NCBI GenBank assembly: GCA_934454215.1
Contig: CAKSGG010000005.1
Coordinates: 1-64,000 of the forward strand
Direction of reading: 5' to 3'
Source: an uncultured Clostridia bacterium
GTDB taxonomy: Bacteria; Bacillota; Clostridia; UBA1381
DNA length: 64,000 bases
Positions 1-9,934 of this stretch are shown here, in pieces (positions within the stretch are counted from its first letter, which is position 1; each line of letters starts with the position of its first letter). The notes under the pieces are model-generated. The model searched no databases, was not told where the DNA came from, and was given only the letters and a program-made list of their open reading frames with translations. The position numbers and the translations under genes are program-made.

Positions 1-1721
1 ATCATTGTCATATCGGCTGAATTTCTGACTCCGTTATACAGCTCGTTATTTTCGATTTTATTCAAATTTCCTCTGTACCCTATCGCAAACTCCGAGTTAT
101 GTATCAGATTGTTTGAAACCTTTGTGCCGATATTATAATCAACTGTGCCCGATACCTGACTTCCGAGCATAATTGCGGGGTTCATGACATTTTTTGCAAT
201 ATTGTACATATGATTATCGCTTATCACATTGTTTGCGGAAATAAGATTATCTCTGTCGCCGCCCGATATGTATATGCCTATTCCATCAATATTATATAAG
301 GTATTTGACGATATATTTATATTTTTACCTTTTGCGGCTCTTATGCCCTCATTATCCGTATTTGAAATTACACAGTCCGTTATTTCAACGTCATTGCAGC
401 CCGACGCGGTTATTGCCGTATATGCGCATTTATCAAAGGTTATTCCTTTAATTGCTATGTTATTTGCATTTGTCATCGTGATAAACGGTACGTCAAGAGC
501 GTTAAATTCAAGAACATCATTCTGCGACAGCTCGTATGACGGATAATAGTAAAGAAGCATATTATCGGGGTCAATCGCCCACTCGCCCGGAAGATTTATT
601 TCCTCCAGTATATTCTTCGCTCTCCACCTAAACCCCTTAACAATGCCGTACATCGTCCAGTTTTTAAAGGTTATACGTTTATTTTCCGTATCAAGATTTT
701 TTATTGAAGCATATTCGTATCTGTATTCCGAACCGAAATATCCGTCAACTATAATATCATTATTATTTGCCCAGCGTGACGGCTGATTATCAATATACTC
801 AAATGTACCGCCGTTGTGTCTTTCGTTTGATGAGCTCCAGCGATGAGTTGCGCCTTTTTCTATTACTTTTCCGATTTTCGCATAACCGTCGTCGGGCCAG
901 CGTGAAATATTCTGTTCTTTTCCGTTAAGATACAGGCTGTTGACCGTAATATTCAGATTGCCTGTTGACATTCTGCTTTCAAAGTCAACCATTTCCTTTG
1001 TCAGTCCGAACGCCGACAAATCCGCCTGTAAAACTTTATCTCTCGCACCGCTTTGAAGTCTGTTAAGTACGGTTTTATCCGTAACGGGCACAAGTGATGA
1101 CACATCAATTTTTTTCGCTCCGCTGAAAATAACCTCTCCGTCTCCCGCATTCGTTACGGTCAGCCTTGAATCGGCATTGTCCGACGCAAACTCTACGCTG
1201 CTGTCAAAATAATATGTACCCGCATGAATTTTGATTGTAACATCGCAGTCATACTGTTCTGCCAATTCCTTTGTCTTTTGAAGCGTTGCAACAGGTGTAT
1301 CTTCACTGCCGTCCGCACTGTCATCACCATTTACGGCAACATGAATATCAACGTTATGTCCGCTTGTTTTAAGCTTTTTCTCAATTGCCTTACCGGCGCA
1401 TTTTGCATAAACCGTATAGCCCGCAAGACTTCCGTAATCATTCGGAGTATACACATAAGCTCCCGTTTCGTCCGTCACCGACATTTGAATATCCTCTGCG
1501 GTATCGTTTACCTCCGCTCCGCGTGCCTTTGTAAAGCTTTCAAATGTCATATTCGGCTTTAATAAAATCACCGTTACGGGCTTGTTTGCGTAATCTGCTC
1601 CGAAATCAAGATTAATTTCCGACATTTCAATCGGCAGACTTCCGTTTGCTTGAATAATCGGAACATTCGCAAATGTTATCATCAGAATAATTAATAATAT
1701 TTTTGATATACTTCTTTTCAT
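1..1721 (-). CDS. Secreted right-handed parallel beta-helix protein, 3' end beyond window
   Basis: Start is the ATG at 1721, preceded by AGAAAAGGATT; the frame stays open to base 3, so the C-terminus is missing. Residues 1-25 form a signal peptide. Around residues 136-170 there is the DGSEDTPVATLQ block and an IHAGTYYF strand typical of beta-helix carbohydrate-active proteins. From about residue 410 short repeats rich in N, I and G occur (ITDCVISNT, ISSNTLYNI, ISANNVISDN), matching parallel beta-helix coils. Such proteins are usually extracellular polysaccharide lyases or GH141-like hydrolases, but no catalytic residues can be assigned here. It is last in the transporter locus, 17 bp after the preceding stop, so co-transcription is likely. 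The substrate is unknown; a pectin- or uronate-type polymer is only a guess from the fold. Confidence 0.82.
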   Translation of the reverse strand, partial: MKRSISKILLIILMITFANVPIIQANGSLPIEMSEINLDFGADYANKPVTVILLKPNMTFESFTKARGAEVNDTAEDIQMSVTDETGAYVYTPNDYGSLAGYTVYAKCAGKAIEKKLKTSGHNVDIHVAVNGDDSADGSEDTPVATLQKTKELAEQYDCDVTIKIHAGTYYFDSSVEFASDNADSRLTVTNAGDGEVIFSGAKKIDVSSLVPVTDKTVLNRLQSGARDKVLQADLSAFGLTKEMVDFESRMSTGNLNITVNSLYLNGKEQNISRWPDDGYAKIGKVIEKGATHRWSSSNERHNGGTFEYIDNQPSRWANNNDIIVDGYFGSEYRYEYASIKNLDTENKRITFKNWTMYGIVKGFRWRAKNILEEINLPGEWAIDPDNMLLYYYPSYELSQNDVLEFNALDVPFITMTNANNIAIKGITFDKCAYTAITASGCNDVEITDCVISNTDNEGIRAAKGKNINISSNTLYNIDGIGIYISGGDRDNLISANNVISDNHMYNIAKNVMNPAIMLGSQVSGTVDYNIGTKVSNNLIHNSEFAIGYRGNLNKIENNELYNGVRNSADMTM

Positions 1722-1738
1722 ATATTAATCCTTTTCTA

Positions 1739-4228
1739 TTAATTAAACTCCCATATATACTGCTGTGTAAATCCGCTGTTTATATTCTTGTCGTACGGAG
1801 TCCATACAAAGCATTTTATATACATATTATCTTTATTTTCGGGTGATACTGTAAAGGCTGCGTTTACCTCGGCATTCTGCCCCTCCGACAGCTCATATCT
1901 GCCGCCGTTTACCGCAAGCAGCTTATTTCCTGTTTTTTCATACAGTGCTATTGTCACCAGACAGTCCCTTGTTTCAGCCAGATAATTATTTTTTATAACA
2001 GCATTTGCCGTTATATTTCCACTTGTTATTTCCGACATACTTTCAATAACCGAATCTCCGTCCTTTACGGTAAAGCTTTTATATTCAAATGCCGCCGGCA
2101 TTGTTCTGAATTTCTGTTCCTTATATCCGCATATCTCGTCGCTGTTTTCAACCTTTACGCTGTCCGCAACCGACACGGTATATTCCGTATCAAACTCAAG
2201 CGGTTCAGTAAAATGTATTGTCACGGTTCTTTTGTCGTCTGCTGCGGAAACCGTATAATTTTTTATTTTAATGCCGTTCTTTTTTACAAGAATACCGTTT
2301 TCATCAATTGTCGATACGTCCATATCATTACCGAATTTTACAGTAATGTCTTTGTCTGTTTCCATATAGTTCTCATCTGACGGTAGCTCATATTCGACCT
2401 TACCTGCCAAAGCGGGTCTTGTTATAATAACGTTATCTATATGACCGTAAACACCCTGAAATCCTATATTTCCCGCAGCTAAAGGCTCATCATCGTAATA
2501 TTCCTGCCATAATGCTCCGTCAAAATCAATTCTCAGATGATTGCCCGACATCGAAGCTTTCATTTTATGAGTATTGTGTACTCCTCTTACTCCGATTTTT
2601 GCCTGTGTAAGCACCGTTGTATCAGTCCCGCTTATTTTTCTTATAGGCACTTCCATAGAGCCTCTCAGCGTTATAACATATTTATCGGTGTTAAAATAGC
2701 CGTTTCCCTGACTGCGCATAAACACAAACATATTAACGCCGTCGCCTCCGCCGTAAACCTGCGAAGTATTTGTAATCAGGTCATAATATAACGTTATATC
2801 CTCGTAGCTTGTTTCCTGCCAAGTTTTGGGATAAAGATAACCGCCGTGACCCTTGAACGCCATTTCTCCGTTTTCTATCATACAGTAGCCCACCGAATTA
2901 CTGTACCACTTATTATATTCTTCCTTTGAATTTGTAAGGCTGTTCTTTTCAAAATCGTCCTCCAAAATAGTCTGAATAATAAAATTTATTTCCTTATCTT
3001 CATCAAGCTCATATAAATCGTCCCCAAAACCCTTGTTTATCGACAATGTATATTCAGTATCTCTTTCAAGCTTTTCGTTTGTTGTGATTGTAATATGATT
3101 TTCATTTGACGTAAGCTTGCCCGCAAGCTTTTCACCATCTTTATAAATGCCTATTTCACCCGTGATATTCGCTTCATTGACGGGCTTATCAAAATATACT
3201 CTTACTCCCTCGCAGTCCGCATACCAGCGTTTCATCTGCATCGGGGTTCTTTTCACCGTTGAAATCTCGCTTACACGGTAAAAGCTTATTCCCGAAAAGC
3301 TTACCGCTCCGCTTACTAAACTGAAATCCGTAATTCCCGCCGTTGGAAACTCTGCGTCCGTAACACTCTGAATCAAATCTCTGTTTGCGTAAAGCTTTAT
3401 ATTATTTCCTTTGAGTGAAACGGTTAAATCAAAATTATTTGAAATATCAGCTGTCTGCTTATAGCTTGACCCCGTTTTAAGCGGACGGACCGTTGTATTC
3501 ATAACTCCCGTGTCAGTCTTATATATGACCCGAACGTCACCTCGCATATATGTATCTCTGCCGTAAAAACCGCACGCATACGGTGAGCGCAAATCCATAT
3601 ATAAATCGGCGTTTCCGTCTGCCGTAACGCCCGTAAGCTCCATATTTATATCGTCCCATTTTTTCATATCCGCCAAAGAAACGGACGCAGGAGTGTATGT
3701 GGTTGTTGCGCTCGGCGTAATATAAAGTCTGCCGTCCGTAAGCGACATTCTGTTGTTTGTGCCCTCGCCGCCGTTCTGATTTGTTGCCCTATATGCCGAA
3801 TTTACCGTGTTCGTTTCGTCATAGCCGCTGAAATCATCTTCAAAAACAGGACTTAATTTAAATCCCTTTATATATTCTTCATTTAACACATAACTACCGT
3901 CGCCAAAGCCCTGAGAAACAGTAATTATATACTTTGTATTCAACTTCAATTTGCTTGAAACGGTATAAACCGCTTCGGTATTATCCTCATTAAAAACGGG
4001 AGCGTTCAGCGAAACCTCTTCTTCATCGCTTGCAAGACTTATTTCTCCCGCCAAAGCTGTGCTGTCTACAGCCTGTGAAAAATTCAAAACTATACTGTTG
4101 GCAGTTGCACTGAAACCCGTTATTTCAAGGCTTTCTTCTGCCGATACCGATATTACTGATATTTGCGTACACAAAAATGTACACAATAAAATTATACTTA
4201 ACAGATTTTTTATTCTATTGAGTTTCAT
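1739..4228 (-). CDS. Large secreted multidomain protein with Ig-like and beta-sandwich modules
   Basis: This 829-residue protein has a signal peptide (about 1-30, ending VSAEE). Three bacterial Ig-like modules (SbsA/Big_5-type, roughly 35-128, 326-415 and 610-712) each carry a strand with T-x-Y-T/I at its centre (NTKYIITVSQGFGDG, DTEYTLSINKGFGDD, DTEYTVSVADSV). Two stretches of about 190 residues between them begin with DDFSGY and DDFEKN and look like concanavalin/LamG-type beta-sandwiches. The C-terminal 115 residues end in an F-V-W-T-P segment shared with the upstream paralog at 4298-6457. No enzyme motif was seen. A glycan-binding or cell-surface accessory role is inferred from its place between the binding-protein gene and the beta-helix gene. 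Confidence 0.75.
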   Translation of the reverse strand: MKLNRIKNLLSIILLCTFLCTQISVISVSAEESLEITGFSATANSIVLNFSQAVDSTALAGEISLASDEEEVSLNAPVFNEDNTEAVYTVSSKLKLNTKYIITVSQGFGDGSYVLNEEYIKGFKLSPVFEDDFSGYDETNTVNSAYRATNQNGGEGTNNRMSLTDGRLYITPSATTTYTPASVSLADMKKWDDINMELTGVTADGNADLYMDLRSPYACGFYGRDTYMRGDVRVIYKTDTGVMNTTVRPLKTGSSYKQTADISNNFDLTVSLKGNNIKLYANRDLIQSVTDAEFPTAGITDFSLVSGAVSFSGISFYRVSEISTVKRTPMQMKRWYADCEGVRVYFDKPVNEANITGEIGIYKDGEKLAGKLTSNENHITITTNEKLERDTEYTLSINKGFGDDLYELDEDKEINFIIQTILEDDFEKNSLTNSKEEYNKWYSNSVGYCMIENGEMAFKGHGGYLYPKTWQETSYEDITLYYDLITNTSQVYGGGDGVNMFVFMRSQGNGYFNTDKYVITLRGSMEVPIRKISGTDTTVLTQAKIGVRGVHNTHKMKASMSGNHLRIDFDGALWQEYYDDEPLAAGNIGFQGVYGHIDNVIITRPALAGKVEYELPSDENYMETDKDITVKFGNDMDVSTIDENGILVKKNGIKIKNYTVSAADDKRTVTIHFTEPLEFDTEYTVSVADSVKVENSDEICGYKEQKFRTMPAAFEYKSFTVKDGDSVIESMSEITSGNITANAVIKNNYLAETRDCLVTIALYEKTGNKLLAVNGGRYELSEGQNAEVNAAFTVSPENKDNMYIKCFVWTPYDKNINSGFTQQYIWEFN

Positions 4229-4255
4229 ATTGATATTCCTTTCTTTCGGAACTGA

Positions 4256-4279
4256 CGGGCAGAATCTAAATCCTGCCCG
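4256..4279 (-). other. Intergenic hairpin between the two secreted-protein genes
   Basis: CGGGCAG and CTGCCCG flank a 10-nt loop, giving a 7-bp perfect stem in the 69-bp gap. No T-run follows on the minus strand, so it is more likely an mRNA-stabilising or processing hairpin than a terminator. Confidence 0.5.
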
Positions 4280-4297
4280 AACCGTATACTGAATTAA

Positions 4298-6457
4298 TTA
4301 TTGCGGGAATTTCAAAGAACCCGTATAGGGTGTAAGATTTTCAAGCGAATCCCATACATAAGCCCTTACATATGCCGCACCCTCGGGCATATCTGCGTTC
4401 TCCATCATTGTTGAATTTGTCTCGCCCGCCAAAATCTCTACAGACTTTGCTGTGTATGCGTCAAGCATTTTTCCGTTTGTATCATAAAAAGCAAATATTA
4501 CCGCTGCTGTTTTTTTGTCCTCTGTATTGTTCTTCAAATCAACAAATGCCGTAACCTTATCTGCCGAATCCCATGAGGCTTCATAGCCGTCTGTATCCAT
4601 GCATGTAACCTGAAGCTCCGCTTCAATATCGGGTACAACGGGAATTGTAGCTGTCATGCAGAAATCATCAATCGAACCTAAATAACCGTCTATCGCAAAC
4701 GTACCCTCTGTAGGAACAGTATCCTCAATACTTCCGTATAATGTATTGTCAATATATAATCTTATATTTTCATCTGCGGATATAACTCTGACATTTCTTT
4801 GAGTGTTAAAAATTGTCTGTGCATATGTAGGTTCAGACGTCGTTTTTGTTCCGTCAGCCTCAAGATTTACCATTTCAATTGCCGTTCCCGTTCTGTATCC
4901 GCGAAGAGGAATTGTAACGCCTTCCGAAAGACCCGCACCGACAGAGTTTGACGGAGTTACTCTTGTATACAATCTTGCCTCAAATTGATTTCCACCACCG
5001 GTGTTAACTGTTTTCAGCTCAATCACCGTATTTTTATACTTTGCCGTCGTATAATCCGCCGGATAAAGCTTTCTGTTCCAATTGCCGTTGAATTTCAGTA
5101 CACCGTCAGCAATAACAGCATTTGTTTCGTTTCTAAATTCCGTCATTGTTCCGCTCCAGATATTCTGAGCAGCGTCCTCATTCCAGATTTTGTCCGTTGA
5201 GAAATCATCTTTTATGCGTTTTACCTTAAACTCCGTTTCGTACGCTCCCAATAATGTAGCCGTACTGTCGCCGAATCTGCTGTCGGCAGTAAATTTATAA
5301 ACCTTGTTTTCCGCAAGTTCTTTTTCAAGCGCTACAGTTATTTCATTACCGCTTGCCGACGCCGATGTTATTCCTACCGCTGTACCGTCCTCATACAAGT
5401 GAAGCTTTGTTATATCAAGCGTACTTGACGCAAGCGCTGATGATGTTGTAAGATATATGCTGCTCTGTCCCGCATTTAATGTATTGACTGTGAAATGAGC
5501 GGGAGCCTCCGTCGGAACGGTAGCTGTCACTCTTATATCATCAATTGTACCGTTCGCACCGACTATATAAAATCTTCCGCCCGTTACAATTTCATCTGTA
5601 AGCGAAATAACATTTTTTCCGCCCACATATCCCTCAATATACTTATCAATGGCATTAATCAAAACACTGTTGCCATTGTAAAAGCTTGACGTTGCATCAT
5701 ATTCACAGGTTGAAACTGCTTCATATTTTGTTGTTTCCGAATTTAATTCATACACTTTTGAGGTCTGCTTGGAATAACCTCTGAATATAAGCTCGGCACG
5801 GCTTTTTTGATTAGGCCATACTCTTTGTGTGTTTTCTCCTCTTAATCCGAATGTTATATTAGGCGTGGTTGAATCGCCGTTTACACTTTTAAGAGTTGCT
5901 TCAATCGAAATATCCTCATATTTGCAATTTTCAATATCATCTACAAGCGGTCTCAAGCTTCTGCCGTTGCTCAAAAATTTGAGCTCATTATCGCCGTCAC
6001 CGTCAGCGTCCGTTATTGTGGCATGAGTATTGTTTGCAAAATCGTTGCTGTCCCATATATTCTTTGAAGCGTCCGTGTTCCAGATTTTATCGGTTTCAAA
6101 ATCATCAGCCCAAATATCTGTTTTGAACCATTCCGAAACGTCCGACGCTTTTTCTATTCCGCTGAATGTAAGCTGATATACGCTTTCCTCCGAAAAATCC
6201 TCATCAAGGTCTATTGTAACAAGATTTTTGCTTGTTGAATAGCCCGTAAATCCTATTTCATCTGTTTCATCTTTTACAAGCTTTACCTTGCTTGTATCAA
6301 ATTCGCTTACATTCTCCGAAAGTGCAAGCACAAGCTTTTGCTTTCCTGCCGTATATCCCTCAACCTTTAAAGCGGAGTCTTCGGCAGATACCGTATATGC
6401 TCCGAATGACGACAGAAGCGTTGCCAATGTAACTGCTATACTTATTATTTTTTTCAT
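4298..6457 (-). CDS. Secreted two-repeat Ig-like/beta-sandwich protein (paralog of the 829-residue protein)
   Basis: This 719-residue protein has a signal peptide at about 1-25 (cleavage near YTVSAED). It is built from two copies of an Ig-like module plus beta-sandwich: the sandwiches start with DDFETDKIWNTDASKNIW (about 115) and DDFSTDKIWNEDAAQNIW (about 415), an obvious internal duplication. Each sandwich ends with a strand of the type GTIDDIRVTATVP or GSIDDFCMTATIP. The C-terminal 115 residues (AYVWDSLENLTPY) match the end of the downstream paralog. No catalytic signature was recognised. It lies 31 bp after the binding-protein gene. A surface-exposed glycan-capture protein is the best inference. 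Confidence 0.75.
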   Translation of the reverse strand: MKKIISIAVTLATLLSSFGAYTVSAEDSALKVEGYTAGKQKLVLALSENVSEFDTSKVKLVKDETDEIGFTGYSTSKNLVTIDLDEDFSEESVYQLTFSGIEKASDVSEWFKTDIWADDFETDKIWNTDASKNIWDSNDFANNTHATITDADGDGDNELKFLSNGRSLRPLVDDIENCKYEDISIEATLKSVNGDSTTPNITFGLRGENTQRVWPNQKSRAELIFRGYSKQTSKVYELNSETTKYEAVSTCEYDATSSFYNGNSVLINAIDKYIEGYVGGKNVISLTDEIVTGGRFYIVGANGTIDDIRVTATVPTEAPAHFTVNTLNAGQSSIYLTTSSALASSTLDITKLHLYEDGTAVGITSASASGNEITVALEKELAENKVYKFTADSRFGDSTATLLGAYETEFKVKRIKDDFSTDKIWNEDAAQNIWSGTMTEFRNETNAVIADGVLKFNGNWNRKLYPADYTTAKYKNTVIELKTVNTGGGNQFEARLYTRVTPSNSVGAGLSEGVTIPLRGYRTGTAIEMVNLEADGTKTTSEPTYAQTIFNTQRNVRVISADENIRLYIDNTLYGSIEDTVPTEGTFAIDGYLGSIDDFCMTATIPVVPDIEAELQVTCMDTDGYEASWDSADKVTAFVDLKNNTEDKKTAAVIFAFYDTNGKMLDAYTAKSVEILAGETNSTMMENADMPEGAAYVRAYVWDSLENLTPYTGSLKFPQ

Positions 6458-6488
6458 ATTTAATCATCCTTTCTCAATTATAATATAA

Positions 6489-7940
6489 TTATTTATTTTT
6501 TGCAAGAAATTCATCTACCTGCTTTTGCAGCTCCTCCTGTACCTTGTCGATACCTGCAAGCTTCAGCTTTTCCTTATACTGGTCAAGATATGTGTCGGGG
6601 TCGTCATAGCCTGTCGACATTCTCTTGTAGAACTCGTCATTGATTGAAGCAATCTGCGATATTTCATTAACTACATTGTCATCAACAAATTCAAATCCTA
6701 TAAGCCTTGATTTTGCCGACTCGGTATTAACCTTTTCGGTTTGCTCCCAAACGTCGTCGCTCTGACCTTCAAGCAGCATAGCGTTAAACTGATTTCCGAA
6801 TTTCCAGTCAGCCTTCGGCACCCAGCCGCTGTTCTCAACATATGTAACCTTTCCGTCATCATTCTTCAAATAATGCTTGCCCTCAATACCGAAACAAATC
6901 ATATTATATATTTCCTTATCGGTATTCATAAGCTCAATAAGCTTAAGAGCTTTATCGGGATGCTTTGATGTGCTGCTCACGCCAATCATTGTTGACAATG
7001 CACCCGTTCCGTCATAGAATGTGTCCGTAACCTGCGCCGTTACAACCTCATAGCCTCTTGACTGATAGAACGACTCTTCCAGTCCCGGCTTCAAGCCGTT
7101 AAGCAATACGCCGTACTTGCCTTGGTTAAGGTCTATATTATCATCTGTAACGCTTGCTATATCGGGTCTTATGTACCCCTTTAAGAACCATTCTCTCAGC
7201 TTCGTTATTCCCTCCTGATATTCGGGGGTGTCAAGCAGATTTACAACCTTGCACTCGGGGTCGTCCTTTCTTACAGCCAAAAATATACTTGACAATAGCT
7301 GATAATCGGTATATGCCCAAAGCATCGGACCGAACTTCGGCTGAATCGGGTACATATTCGGTTCATTTTCTTTTATTGTGCTCAAAACGCTTTCTATGTC
7401 GCTCGGATTTTTGATTGCCGATACATCAATATTATATTTGTCAACAATATCCTTTTTTATGTTGTAGCCAAAGCTTGCCGTCATAATCTGAACATTGGGA
7501 ACTGCATAAATTTTACCGTTGCTCTTAGCTGCGTCCCACACATAATCGGGGATTGAAGCTTTCAGCGCAGGTACATCGTCAAGCATTTCCGTTATATCAA
7601 GACAGCCTCCGTTGTTTACAACATCATCGTATTTGTTCAGATACCCGACAAACATCAAATCAAACTCTGACTGCGCCGCCATGTTCATTCTCATTCTCTC
7701 AGCGAACGAACCCATGTCTATGAAATTGATATCAAGCTTTGCTCCGATTTTCGGCTCAATCAGCTTGTTTACCTCTTCCATTACAATGTCATGGTCGGGC
7801 TGTTTATCTCCCGGCACAAACCATGTCAGCGTTACGTCGTCCTCCTGTGTTTCTGTTTTCTGCTTTTGTCCGCACCCTGCGGCAGGCAGCAGCATAGCCG
7901 CCGCAAGCAGTGAACAAATCAGTCTTTTCTTTTTACTCAT
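6489..7940 (-). CDS. Extracellular solute-binding lipoprotein of a carbohydrate ABC importer (LplA-like)
   Basis: The start is set at the ATG at 7940 (MSKKKRL) because AAAGGAGG lies 7 nt upstream; a longer in-frame reading to 7970 has no ribosome binding site. The 483-residue product has a lipoprotein signal with lipobox PAAGC, then a family-1 periplasmic-binding fold, and ends with a QYKEKLKLAGIDKVQEE segment like the DUF3502 C-terminus of LplA-type proteins. It captures an oligosaccharide at the outer membrane face and hands it to the two permeases encoded just upstream. No ATPase is encoded nearby, as usual for this class, which shares an MsmX-type ATPase encoded elsewhere. Confidence 0.9.
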   Translation of the reverse strand: MSKKKRLICSLLAAAMLLPAAGCGQKQKTETQEDDVTLTWFVPGDKQPDHDIVMEEVNKLIEPKIGAKLDINFIDMGSFAERMRMNMAAQSEFDLMFVGYLNKYDDVVNNGGCLDITEMLDDVPALKASIPDYVWDAAKSNGKIYAVPNVQIMTASFGYNIKKDIVDKYNIDVSAIKNPSDIESVLSTIKENEPNMYPIQPKFGPMLWAYTDYQLLSSIFLAVRKDDPECKVVNLLDTPEYQEGITKLREWFLKGYIRPDIASVTDDNIDLNQGKYGVLLNGLKPGLEESFYQSRGYEVVTAQVTDTFYDGTGALSTMIGVSSTSKHPDKALKLIELMNTDKEIYNMICFGIEGKHYLKNDDGKVTYVENSGWVPKADWKFGNQFNAMLLEGQSDDVWEQTEKVNTESAKSRLIGFEFVDDNVVNEISQIASINDEFYKRMSTGYDDPDTYLDQYKEKLKLAGIDKVQEELQKQVDEFLAKNK

Positions 7941-7968
7941 ATAAATCCTCCTTTTATTTATATAATCC

Positions 7969-7986
7969 AACTGTATATATACAGTT
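7969..7986. promoter_or_regulatory. Perfect 18-bp palindrome between permease and binding-protein genes
   Basis: AACTGTATATATACAGTT is a perfect palindrome in the 49-bp gap between the lplC-like stop and the binding-protein start. It could be an operator or an mRNA hairpin that sets the higher level of binding protein; the sequence alone does not decide. Confidence 0.4.
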
Positions 7987-7989
7987 TAA

Positions 7990-8871
7990 TTAACCCTTTA
8001 CGCTTCCCACCGTAAGTCCTTTTACAAAGTACTTCTGGAAGAACGGGAATACAAACAGTGCAGGTCCCGCAACCACAACAGCCATTGCCATTCTTGCGGA
8101 TTCCGTCGGAATTTCCGCCGCCGAAACCATGCTCTGCATCATGCCCTCCGACTGCTGCAATACCTCCATGTTTTTCATTATTCTCTGGAGCAGATATTGC
8201 AAGCTTATAAGCTTCTCGTCATCTATGTACAGCATAGCCGTGTTCCAGTCGTTCCACCTTGCCAAAAATCCCAAAAGAAGCATGGTTGCAATAACAGGCT
8301 TTGAAAGCGGAATAACCATTTGGAAAAATATTCTGTATTCGCTCGCACCGTCCATTGACGCAGATTCAAAAATTTCCTTTGGTATCTGCGAGAAAAATGT
8401 TCTCATCATAAATACGTTCCACGGGCTTATAAGTCCAGGCAGGATATACACCCAAATTGTATTGTTAAGGTGCAGATACTGCGTAATTAGTATGTAGCTC
8501 GGTACCAAGCCTCCGCTGAACAGCATTGTAAAGTAGAAGAACATTGAGAAAAATCCTCTTCCTGCCAAATCTCTTGCCGAGAGCGAATACGCCGCCATAG
8601 CCATAAACAGAACGCTCAGGAACGTTCCCAAAAACGAGAATATAGCCGTTACCTTATACGCATTCAATATTGCTGTCGTGTTTTGAAAAACATATTTATA
8701 TGCGGATAAATCTATGTTTTTCGGAATAAGTTGATAACCGAACTCCGCTATGTCCTTTTCACTTGACAGCGATACGCTTACAACCAGCAAAAACGGAATA
8801 AGTATCAATATACAAATAAATACAAAAACCATTATAAGTATTATTTGTGAAATTATATCTTTCTTTTTCAT
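7990..8871 (-). CDS. Carbohydrate ABC transporter permease (LplC/YtcP type)
   Basis: This 293-residue membrane protein has about six hydrophobic helices, the first at residues 10-32. The cytoplasmic EAA loop (EIFESASMDGAS, about residues 165-178) contacts the ATPase in MalG-type permeases. The C-terminus KYFVKGLTVGSVKG is typical of the LplC subfamily. It partners with the LplB-type permease encoded 20 bp upstream and with the binding protein encoded downstream. The length is normal for the family. Confidence 0.92.
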   Translation of the reverse strand: MKKKDIISQIILIMVFVFICILILIPFLLVVSVSLSSEKDIAEFGYQLIPKNIDLSAYKYVFQNTTAILNAYKVTAIFSFLGTFLSVLFMAMAAYSLSARDLAGRGFFSMFFYFTMLFSGGLVPSYILITQYLHLNNTIWVYILPGLISPWNVFMMRTFFSQIPKEIFESASMDGASEYRIFFQMVIPLSKPVIATMLLLGFLARWNDWNTAMLYIDDEKLISLQYLLQRIMKNMEVLQQSEGMMQSMVSAAEIPTESARMAMAVVVAGPALFVFPFFQKYFVKGLTVGSVKG

Positions 8872-8891
8872 TTCAGTCCTCCATTATGTTT

Positions 8892-9818
8892 TTACAGCAA
8901 TGAGTTTTCGGGGCTTATTTTCTTTACAATTGCATTCGTTACAATAACCAGAACAAACCCTACAGCCGATTGAAGCAAGCCTACGGCAGACGACATTCCC
9001 ATATTTCCCACTACTCTCATGGTACGGAATATGTATGTATCTATAACGTCTGTTATCGGATATAATTTACCTACGTCTCTTGTCATCTGATAGAACAGTC
9101 CGAAATCCGCTCTGAATATGCCGCCGATTTTCATTATAATTGAAATTGTAAGTATCGGTATCAGGGTCGGGAGCATTATCTTTATTGTTTTCTGCCATTT
9201 ATTCGCTCCGTCTATGTCCGCCGCTTCAAGCAGTGAGCTGTCCATGCCCATCAAAGCCGCATAATAGAGTATACAGTCCATGCCGACGTGTTTCCACACA
9301 TATGTTATATTAAGTATAACGGGCCATGCATTGGGCTCGGAATACCAATCCGTTTTGATATTAAATATCGTATTTATAAATCCGTACTGCGGATTTAAAA
9401 ACGCATATCCCATATATGAAACAACAACCCACGACAAAAAATTCGGAGTAATCATTGTCGTCTGAAATATTTTTGTTGCAAGTCTGCTTTTCAGTTCAAA
9501 CAAAAGCAGTGCGATTATTATTGCCGCAAGAACGCCGAACACTATGAACGACGCATTAAGCATCAGCGTGTTTCTTGTAATTCTGAAAAAATCGTTTGAT
9601 TTAAAGAAAAATTCAAAATTTTTAAAGCCTACCCATTCGCTTCCGAAAATTCCCAGATTGTATTTATAATTTTTAAAAGCAATAATTATACCGAACATCG
9701 GTACGTAATTGAATAAAATTACAAGCCCCACCGGAATTGCCAGCAGGCTGTAAAGCTGCAATAATCTTGTATTCAGTCTTTTTTTTCGCTTTACTTTTTT
9801 GGTTAATGCCGTTTTCAA
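8892..9818 (-). CDS. Carbohydrate ABC transporter permease (LplB/YteP type)
   Basis: This 308-residue product has six predicted membrane helices, a basic N-terminus, and the FNYVPMFGIIIAFKNY segment usual for LplB proteins. Its EAA loop (SSLLEAADIDGANKW, about 193-207) lies between helices four and five. It is the first gene of the transport operon and forms the heterodimeric channel with the LplC-type permease. A GGAG-type ribosome binding site precedes the ATG at 9818. A TTGTAA-17-TATAAT promoter and a 22-bp-spaced direct repeat lie upstream, suggesting control by the divergently encoded YesN-type regulator. Confidence 0.92.
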   Translation of the reverse strand: MKTALTKKVKRKKRLNTRLLQLYSLLAIPVGLVILFNYVPMFGIIIAFKNYKYNLGIFGSEWVGFKNFEFFFKSNDFFRITRNTLMLNASFIVFGVLAAIIIALLLFELKSRLATKIFQTTMITPNFLSWVVVSYMGYAFLNPQYGFINTIFNIKTDWYSEPNAWPVILNITYVWKHVGMDCILYYAALMGMDSSLLEAADIDGANKWQKTIKIMLPTLIPILTISIIMKIGGIFRADFGLFYQMTRDVGKLYPITDVIDTYIFRTMRVVGNMGMSSAVGLLQSAVGFVLVIVTNAIVKKISPENSLL

Positions 9819-9853
9819 TTTCCATTCTCCTCTTTTCTTTGTTTTGTGTTCTA

Positions 9854-9882
9854 ATTATACCATTCGGAAAATTTATTTACAA
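9854..9882 (-). promoter_or_regulatory. Promoter of the carbohydrate transporter operon
   Basis: Reading the minus strand, TTGTAA (9882-9877) and TATAAT (9859-9854) are 17 bp apart, 36 bp before the first permease start. Confidence 0.65.
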
Positions 9883-9919
9883 TGTTTTATCTTAACAACT
9901 TTTATGCTTTATTTTAACA
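9882..9919 (-). promoter_or_regulatory. Direct-repeat operator, probable YesN-type regulator site
   Basis: On the minus strand TGTTAAAATAAAGCAT (9919-9904) and TGTTAAGATAAAACAT (9897-9882) match at 14 of 16 positions with a 22-bp period. The proximal copy abuts the -35 box of the transporter promoter. AraC-type DNA-binding domains commonly recognise such two-turn direct repeats. Confidence 0.55.
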
Positions 9920-9934
9920 TTTGGTAAAAAAATA

